Of a stretch of DNA of 64,000 nucleotides, positions 59,045-64,000 are shown piece by piece (the first letter of the stretch is position 1; each line of letters opens with the position of its first letter). Position numbers and translations under genes: made by a program. The notes beneath the pieces were generated by a model. It saw nothing but the letters and a program-made list of their open reading frames with translations. It did not search any database and was not told the DNA's origin. The stretch spans positions 171,733 through 235,732 of the forward strand of contig DWWD01000046.1 in the NCBI GenBank assembly GCA_019119895.1. Reading direction: 5' to 3'. The stretch is from Candidatus Anaerostipes avistercoris. Lineage in GTDB: Bacteria > Bacillota > Clostridia > Lachnospirales > Lachnospiraceae.

Positions 59045-59923
59045 ATGCAGAAGAAAACATGGGGAATTTTGGCCGTTATACTGATCATTGCAGCGGCTGT
59101 TTTTTTATTAAATCCAGGAAGAACTTCCGAAAATCCGGAGACAGACAGTGCAGGAAACACTGCCGCGGAATCAGAACAAAATGGAAACCGGGGAAATGAG
59201 CTTGTCATAGAAATCGATCCGGGTCATGGAGGCGTTCAGCCGGGAGCCTGTGCCGAATACAATGGGACAGAAGTCATGGAGAAAGATTTAAATCTCAAGA
59301 TCGCCCAATATATGAAAGAGGCGCTGGAACAGTATCCGGGAACCACAGTATATCTGACCCGGGACGGAGATCAGGACGTGGATCTTGAAGACAGAGTGGC
59401 AAAGGCAGAGAACGACAAAGCAGATCTCCTGGTAAGCGTTCATAATAATGCAGATGGGAAAATAGCGGGATATGATAATGGATGTACCGTTCTGACTGCC
59501 AAAGGAGATTATAAACCATCCTATGCCCGGACAGAACAGGAACTGGCCTGCTGTATCCTGGCAGAATTAGAGAACCTTGGAATCGAGAATCAGGGAATCT
59601 TACTGAGAACTTCTGAAAATAATTCCAGGTATGACAATGGAAGTCTTTCTGATTATTACAGTATTGTAAAGAACAGTCTGCTGTCAGATATTCCGGGCAT
59701 TATTATAGAGCATGCGTTTATCGATGATCCGGAAGATTATGAAAATTTTCTGTCAACAGATGAAAAGTTAAAGCAGCTGGGAGAGGCAGATGCGCGTGCT
59801 ATTGCAAAATATTATCGTCTTGGAAATGAGAAAAATGAACTGAAAGATATAGAGGAGAAAATCCTTCTGATTTCAGATCCAGAAGGTAAGAATAATAAGC
59901 ATTATACACAAAATTACTTTTAA
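59045..59923 (+). CDS. N-acetylmuramoyl-L-alanine amidase (Amidase_3)
   Basis: ATG 59045, 5 bp after GGAGG, gives 292 residues (an ATG at 59033 overlaps that site). An N-terminal membrane segment or signal anchor (about residues 5-20) and an acidic linker precede an Amidase_3 domain: EIDPGHGGVQPGA (zinc His), the Glu of GTEVMEKDLN, LVSVHNNADG (zinc His) and GIIIEHAFIDDPED (catalytic Glu). It cleaves the bond between muramic acid and L-Ala in peptidoglycan. Family members act in cell separation or sporulation; the role here is not visible. Confidence 0.9.
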   Translation: MQKKTWGILAVILIIAAAVFLLNPGRTSENPETDSAGNTAAESEQNGNRGNELVIEIDPGHGGVQPGACAEYNGTEVMEKDLNLKIAQYMKEALEQYPGTTVYLTRDGDQDVDLEDRVAKAENDKADLLVSVHNNADGKIAGYDNGCTVLTAKGDYKPSYARTEQELACCILAELENLGIENQGILLRTSENNSRYDNGSLSDYYSIVKNSLLSDIPGIIIEHAFIDDPEDYENFLSTDEKLKQLGEADARAIAKYYRLGNEKNELKDIEEKILLISDPEGKNNKHYTQNYF

Positions 59924-59934
59924 CATGAGAGGAA

Positions 59935-59954
59935 CCGGGAACGTAAGTTCCCGG
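59935..59954 (+). terminator. Hairpin after the amidase gene
   Basis: CCGGGAAC, GTAA, GTTCCCGG, an 8-bp stem without T-run. The remaining 210 bp up to yerC contain one AT-rich stretch and no other clear signal except the promoter at 60156. Confidence 0.5.
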
Positions 59955-60155
59955 CATTATGAAAAAGTATGAAAAAAAGTTTTAGCAAAGATAGCATTGG
60001 GTATCAGCTACTTGCTATGGTTATAGTATAGACAGAAAATGTGAACAAAATGTGATGATTCATTGAGAAAAATATGATTTGATTCTAAAGAATTTCAAAA
60101 GAAATGTGACTATTTTGAACATTCACACAGGGAAAAAATAAATGAAAAATACTTC

Positions 60156-60184
60156 TTTACTTTAGTGTGTTAATCATGTATAGT
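60156..60184 (+). promoter_or_regulatory. Promoter of the YerC-like gene
   Basis: TTTACT (60156-60161), 17-bp spacer, TATAGT (60179-60184), 28 bp before the ATG. Confidence 0.65.
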
Positions 60185-60211
60185 GAGAAGAGAAGTTCAG
60201 AAAGGAAGTAC

Positions 60212-60508
60212 ATGTCAATGAGTAAAAAAATCAGAACAGAAGCTGTGAAGAATTTATTTCAGGCTGTTTTAACATTGGAGACTGAAGAAGAATGCTTTAC
60301 ATTTTTTGAAGACTTATGTACCGTGAACGAATTGGAATCGCTGGCTCAGAGATTTGAGGTGGCGACCATGCTCCGAGATAAGCACACTTATTTGGAAGTT
60401 GCGGAAAAAACCGGAGCTTCTACGGCGACCATCAGCAGAGTCAACCGCTCTCTGAATTATGGAAAAGATGGATATGATATGGTATTTCGTAAAATGAAGA
60501 AGAAATAG
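60212..60508 (+). CDS. YerC/YecD-family TrpR-related DNA-binding protein
   Basis: ATG 60212 follows AAAGGA (an ATG at 60218 is possible); 98 residues. It has the TrpR-like fold: LFQAVLTLETEEECFTFFEDLCTVNE, MLRDKHTYLEVAEKTGASTATISRVNRSLNYG, the latter a helix-turn-helix. Members are uncharacterised regulators in Firmicutes often near pcrA, as here. The C-terminal KMKKK codons lie in the bidirectional terminator. It may or may not respond to tryptophan; the family name comes from fold only. Confidence 0.88.
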   Translation: MSMSKKIRTEAVKNLFQAVLTLETEEECFTFFEDLCTVNELESLAQRFEVATMLRDKHTYLEVAEKTGASTATISRVNRSLNYGKDGYDMVFRKMKKK

Positions 60509-60529
60509 GCTTGGCCTATTTCTTCTTTT
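60497..60529. terminator. Bidirectional terminator inside the ends of two convergent genes
   Basis: AAGAAGAAATAGGC (60497-60510) and GCCTATTTCTTCTT (60514-60527) are a perfect 14-bp inverted repeat with loop TTG. It spans the stop codons of both genes. T-runs occur on both strands. Confidence 0.85.
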
Positions 60530-61124
60530 GCTTATGGGTATCTTCTTTTGGATCATGGTACATCTGATCGATCATCTGTTCCATGACTTTTTTGCGGAGA
60601 TAGATATCATATCCCAGCAGAGTGATGAATGAAAACTGCTGCAGAAGCTGTTTTTCTTCTCCCTCCGGCAAATCATCAAAAGTTGTCTCAGCCTTCTGGT
60701 ATGTCTCGAGGATCGAGTTTTGTATGTGCTGTGTGTAATCATGCTCAGATTCAAATACCTTTTTATATATCTGATAGAAAGAAAGACCCTTATCATCTTC
60801 ATAAAACATATCGGTCAGAGGTGAAAGGATATGCTGTATATCGGAGATTGACAGGAAACTTTTCAGATAATAAATATAGATCAGAAGAATCATATGATTT
60901 TTGGTATACTTCTTTTTTACAGAAGGTGGAAGAAGATGATTTTTGGAATAATTATTGATCATTGTCTTTGTAAAAATTTTATCATCTTCATAACGTTTTG
61001 TATTTTTTAATTGTTCTTCCAGAAATGTGGTGATCTGATCCATATATAAATCAATATTCGGGATATCTTCCGGGAAAACGCTGTCTGAGTGCATCCATTC
61101 TTTTAATTTTTCATAAAATTCCAT
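60516..61124 (-). CDS. DUF1836-domain protein
   Basis: The 202-residue protein matches the DUF1836 pattern: FPEDIPNIDLYMDQITTFLEEQL, KTMINNYSKNHLLPPSVKKKYTKNHM and ILLIYIYYLKSFLSISDI, which resembles a MerR-like winged helix with an extended C-terminal helical part. The function is unknown; DNA binding is plausible. It converges with the YerC-like gene and has its own promoter on the - strand; pcrA diverges from it. Confidence 0.85.
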   Translation of the reverse strand: MEFYEKLKEWMHSDSVFPEDIPNIDLYMDQITTFLEEQLKNTKRYEDDKIFTKTMINNYSKNHLLPPSVKKKYTKNHMILLIYIYYLKSFLSISDIQHILSPLTDMFYEDDKGLSFYQIYKKVFESEHDYTQHIQNSILETYQKAETTFDDLPEGEEKQLLQQFSFITLLGYDIYLRKKVMEQMIDQMYHDPKEDTHKQKKK

Positions 61125-61147
61125 AGTATTCTCCTTCTTTGAGATAT

Positions 61148-61176
61148 ATTATAAGATTATTTAAACAAGTTGACAA
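61148..61176 (-). promoter_or_regulatory. Promoter of the DUF1836 gene
   Basis: On the - strand TTGTCA (61176-61171), 17-bp spacer, TATAAT (61153-61148). Confidence 0.75.
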
Positions 61177-61247
61177 GTGTCCGGTGCATTTTACCCGGTA
61201 ATGTAGTATAATGAAATTCTATGATAAAAAGAAGAAAGGAAGACAGC

Positions 61248-63458
61248 ATGGGAATTTACGATACATTGAATGAACAACAAAAAGAAGCGGTTTTCTGTAC
61301 GGAAGGGCCTCTTCTTTTGCTGGCAGGTGCCGGATCCGGGAAAACAAGAGTTCTGACCCACCGGATTGCATATCTGATCGATCAGGGAGTCAATCCGTAC
61401 CACATCATGGCCATTACATTTACCAATAAAGCAGCGACAGAGATGAGAGAGAGGGTGGATCAGCTGGTTGGATACGGCGCAGAACATATCTGGGTCAGCA
61501 CGTTTCACTCCACCTGTGTAAGAATTCTGAGACGTCATATTGATAAGCTGGGATTTGGAAACAGCTTTACGATCTATGATGCAGATGACCAGAAGTCATT
61601 GATCAGGGGAATCTGCAAGCAATTTAAAATTGACACGAAGATGCTGCCGGAGCGGAGCATTATCCGGGAAATTTCTTCTGCGAAAGATGAATTTATGACG
61701 CCATCAGAATATGAGGCAAAGCATCAGTATGATTTTAATAAGAAGAAAATAGCTGAAATATACAGAGAATATCAGAAACAGCTGAGATCTAATAACGCTC
61801 TGGACTTTGATGATCTTCTCTTTAAGACCGTGGAATTGTTCCAGTTTCATCCGGAAGTGCTGGATTATTATCAGGAGAGATTTCAGTATATTATGGTGGA
61901 TGAGTACCAGGACACCAACACGATTCAGTTCCAGCTGATCAGTATGCTGGCGCGGAAGTACAGAAATCTGTGTGTGGTCGGTGATGACGATCAGTCCATT
62001 TATAAATTCCGCGGAGCCAACATCAAAAATATACTGAATTTTGAAAATGTATTTCCGGACGCCCAGGTGATTAAGCTGGAGCAGAATTATCGTTCCACAC
62101 AAAATATTCTGAATGCAGCCAATGAGGTGATCGCAAACAATGCCGGAAGAAAAGAAAAGAAACTCTGGACGGAAAACGAGGAAGGGGATCTGATCGAATT
62201 TCACCAGTATGGCACAGAATATGAAGAAGCGGAACAGATTGCCAGCGAAATTGAGAAACTGGCAGGAGAAGGCTACGAATATAAAAATATGGTCATCCTG
62301 TACAGGACCAATGCCCAGTCCCGCGTCTTTGAAGAACGGTTCATGATAAAGAACATACCTTACAGAATCGTAGGGGGAACCAACTTCTATCAGAGAAAAG
62401 AAGTCAAAGACATGATATGTTATCTGAAAGCAGTTGGAAATGGAATGGACGATCTGGCGGTCCGCCGTATTATCAATGTACCGAGAAGAGGCATCGGAGC
62501 GGCGACGATTGACAAGATCAATACATACGCCATTGAAAATGATATTAGCTTTCTGGACGCATGCTTCCAGGCGGATTCGATTACGACCCTTGGAAATGCA
62601 AAAAAGAAAATCCGGGGATTTGCAGATATGATTCAGGAGTTCAGAGACCAGGAAAAACGGGGATCTCTGGAAGATCTGTTCCATTTTGTCCTGGAAAAAA
62701 CAGGATATGTGGAGGGCCTGAAGGCAGAAAAAACCGAGGAAGCGGAAAGCAGAATCGAGAACATCAACGAGCTTCTGAATAAGATTGTCACCTATGAGCA
62801 GGAAGCAGAGGAGCCGAGCCTGGGAGAACTGCTGGAGGAAATTGCGCTGGTTGCCGATATCGACGATCTCGAGGATTCAGACAACCGGGTGATTCTAATG
62901 ACGCTTCACAGCGCGAAAGGTCTGGAATTTCCATATGTATTTATCTGCGGTATGGAAGATGGAATCTTTCCAAGCTATATGACAATCATTTCCGAAAATG
63001 ATGAAGATATGGAGGAAGAACGAAGACTCTGTTATGTGGGCATCACAAGAGCAAAGAAAAAGCTTTACCTGAGTGCGGCCAAGAGAAGAATGATACAGGG
63101 AAGGACGCAGTTTAACAAGGTCTCCCGGTTTGTGGATGAAATCCCGGAAGAACTTCTTGACGTCAGTCAGAATGTGCATTTGAAAGAAAATAAGATGGAA
63201 AAAGACATTTTTTCAACCAACCGGAAGAAGCGTTTCAGAAAACCGTATCAGGCAAAATCTTTTGCACCGCCAAAGATTGACAAGCTTTCTTACGGAGTCG
63301 GCGATCAGGTATCCCATATAAAATTCGGGAAAGGAATCGTGACGGACGTTGTATCCGGCGGCCGCGATTTTGAAGTGACCGTAGACTTTGAAAAATGCGG
63401 AGTAAAGAAGATGTTTGCTTCCTTTGCGAAATTGAAAAAAGTCGAAGGAAATCAATAA
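61248..63458 (+). CDS. pcrA: ATP-dependent DNA helicase PcrA
   Basis: ATG 61248 after AAAGGAAG gives 736 residues, the PcrA length. It has Q motif LNEQQKEAVF, Walker A GAGSGKTRVL, motif II IMVDEYQDTN, motif [17 protein letters not shown], motif [18 protein letters not shown] and motif VI EEERRLCYVGITRAKKKL; a C-terminal part (about residues 665-735) has the VSHIKFGKGIVTDV Tudor-like fold that binds RNA polymerase. It works in repair, rolling-circle replication and conflict resolution. No ligA gene follows, unlike B. subtilis. Confidence 0.95.
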   Translation: MGIYDTLNEQQKEAVFCTEGPLLLLAGAGSGKTRVLTHRIAYLIDQGVNPYHIMAITFTNKAATEMRERVDQLVGYGAEHIWVSTFHSTCVRILRRHIDKLGFGNSFTIYDADDQKSLIRGICKQFKIDTKMLPERSIIREISSAKDEFMTPSEYEAKHQYDFNKKKIAEIYREYQKQLRSNNALDFDDLLFKTVELFQFHPEVLDYYQERFQYIMVDEYQDTNTIQFQLISMLARKYRNLCVVGDDDQSIYKFRGANIKNILNFENVFPDAQVIKLEQNYRSTQNILNAANEVIANNAGRKEKKLWTENEEGDLIEFHQYGTEYEEAEQIASEIEKLAGEGYEYKNMVILYRTNAQSRVFEERFMIKNIPYRIVGGTNFYQRKEVKDMICYLKAVGNGMDDLAVRRIINVPRRGIGAATIDKINTYAIENDISFLDACFQADSITTLGNAKKKIRGFADMIQEFRDQEKRGSLEDLFHFVLEKTGYVEGLKAEKTEEAESRIENINELLNKIVTYEQEAEEPSLGELLEEIALVADIDDLEDSDNRVILMTLHSAKGLEFPYVFICGMEDGIFPSYMTIISENDEDMEEERRLCYVGITRAKKKLYLSAAKRRMIQGRTQFNKVSRFVDEIPEELLDVSQNVHLKENKMEKDIFSTNRKKRFRKPYQAKSFAPPKIDKLSYGVGDQVSHIKFGKGIVTDVVSGGRDFEVTVDFEKCGVKKMFASFAKLKKVEGNQ

Positions 63459-63485
63459 AAAAAGTTAGTATTGGGCAGAAATAAG

Positions 63486-63494
63486 TGATATAAT
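63486..63494 (+). promoter_or_regulatory. Extended -10 promoter of the acidic membrane protein gene
   Basis: TGATATAAT, a TGn-extended consensus -10, 31 bp before the ATG at 63525. Confidence 0.5.
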
Positions 63495-63524
63495 AAAGAA
63501 AACACATAAGAAAGGATGAGCGGC

Positions 63525-63788
63525 ATGAAGAATTTCAGTGATTTTTTAGAAATGGCAAAAGTATCAGATATCATCAGCAAGAAGGATAAGGACGATAACA
63601 AGATCGTATGGGTGCTCGCAATCATCGGCGCCATTGCAGCGGTAGCAGGAATCGCATATGCGGTTTACAAGTATCTGACACCGGATTATATGGACGATTT
63701 TGACGACGACTTCGATGATGATTTTGATGATGATTTCTTCGATGATGATTTGGATTCAGCAGACGACGATATCGAAGAAGTAGAATAA
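63525..63788 (+). CDS. Small single-pass membrane protein with Asp-Phe repeat tail
   Basis: The ATG at 63525 lies 9 bp after AAAGG (ATG 63516 is too close); 87 residues. A short cytoplasmic start with KKDKDD is followed by one membrane helix (about residues 29-50; WVLAIIGAIAAVAGIAYAV) and a tail made of DDF repeats plus ESD-type acids. I recognise no named family beyond a resemblance to clostridial DUF4366-like proteins. The tail may bind divalent metal or basic proteins; function unknown. It is monocistronic after pcrA, with promoter and terminator. Confidence 0.65.
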   Translation: MKNFSDFLEMAKVSDIISKKDKDDNKIVWVLAIIGAIAAVAGIAYAVYKYLTPDYMDDFDDDFDDDFDDDFFDDDLDSADDDIEEVE

Positions 63789-63803
63789 CAAAAGGATTGA
63801 GAT

Positions 63804-63838
63804 AGCTGTCGTACGGAAAAACTGCGGCAGCTTTTTTA
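63804..63838 (+). terminator. Terminator after the acidic membrane protein gene
   Basis: AGCTGTCGT (63804-63812) pairs with GCGGCAGCT (63824-63832) with two G-U pairs, followed by TTTTTTA. Confidence 0.85.
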
Positions 63839-63890
63839 TCTTTGCGGCAGCCGCCGCAGGACTTTTTATAAAAAGGTGAATTGAAATACT

Positions 63891-63942
63891 AACTTCCACT
63901 TTGAAAGGTTAAATTCCACCCTCATCTAAAAAAGTGGAAGTT
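63891..63942. repeat. Inverted repeat with TTCCAC motifs, possible mobile-element end
   Basis: AACTTCCACTTT (63891-63902) and AAAGTGGAAGTT (63931-63942) are a perfect 12-bp inverted repeat; an additional AAATTCCACC lies between at 63911-63920. Several TTCCAC-type repeats near an edge resemble the multiple terminal repeats of IS21-type elements. No transposase is visible before the window ends. Confidence 0.4.
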
Positions 63943-64000
63943 ATCTTTGCAAAAACAGTATAAATATAGTCTAAACTTCGTTATAATATAAAAAAACAGC

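Noticed and set aside
58924..59208. N-terminal extension of the substrate-binding protein
   Set aside because: The extension hides the lipoprotein signal, and ATG 58923 has AGGAGG at the proper distance.
61170..61212. TTGACA at 61170 with TATAAT at 61207 as a promoter for pcrA
   Set aside because: The spacing is 31 bp. The same bases form, on the other strand, the -35 (TTGTCA) of a 17-bp-spaced promoter for the DUF1836 gene. The TATAAT itself may still serve pcrA, but with no -35 I can support.

Overview
The window is chromosomal DNA of moderate G+C from a low-GC Gram-positive anaerobe, most likely a clostridial Lachnospiraceae (an inference). Supporting genes are an anaerobic class III ribonucleotide reductase, the hydrogenase maturase HydF, an electron-bifurcating type EtfAB/lactate-dehydrogenase set, MinE together with DivIVA and SepF, small Clostridia-type DUF1292/DUF1653/DUF1836 proteins and a Csp-like subtilase. 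Gene density is high, most genes lie on the + strand, and the strong start sites are AGGAGG-like. I see no rRNA, tRNA, CRISPR array or complete mobile element.

Layout. 1-1.9 kb: end of minD, minE, a rodA-type SEDS gene and mgsA, closed by a terminator. 1.9-11.2 kb: one long collinear run with a lipoprotein PBP5-like carboxypeptidase, a radical SAM protein, a HlyD-like protein, the yggS-sepF-ylmH-divIVA division cluster, aroB, lspA, an RluD-type synthase and proC. 11.2-17.5 kb: rpsO, an arginase-fold protein, pnp, maf, a degV protein and a split ThrE-type exporter. 17.6-24.1 kb: a subtilase, then etfB, ferredoxin-fused etfA, a GlcD/LctD flavoprotein and a YkvI-type membrane protein. 24.3-31.7 kb: a TPR protein and a complete L-sorbose module (four PTS genes, sorE, an RpiR regulator, sorD, an aldo/keto reductase). 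31.8-33.2 kb: a PadR cassette divergent from a small membrane protein gene. 33.4-37.9 kb: gutM-like, hflX, a shortened PRD antiterminator, then ptsH-ptsI behind a RAT/terminator switch.

38-45.5 kb: an editing deacylase, an unknown gene, a secreted nuclease, hydF, gltX, a UvrD-like helicase, DUF1653 and DUF1292. 45.6-51.4 kb: two tandem AstE/AspA-like proteins and purL. 51.4-57.2 kb: a CNNM/CorC protein, a nitroreductase, mntP behind a manganese riboswitch with a Fur-type box, and nrdDG. 57.3-64 kb: an internally deleted uppP, an orphan substrate-binding lipoprotein, an amidase, a TrpR-like YerC protein, DUF1836, pcrA and a small acidic membrane protein. A mobile-element-like inverted repeat lies at the right edge.

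Points most worth following up: the minimal CAT-plus-one-PRD antiterminator with its RAT switch in front of ptsHI; a UppP homologue lacking the PGTSRSG catalytic block; the L-sorbose cluster placed under an RpiR regulator with a GutM-like gene nearby; one 31-bp palindrome holding both -35 boxes of the divergent PadR promoters; mntP with Fur-type box plus riboswitch; and a tandem deacylase pair in which the first zinc ligand is substituted in both members.
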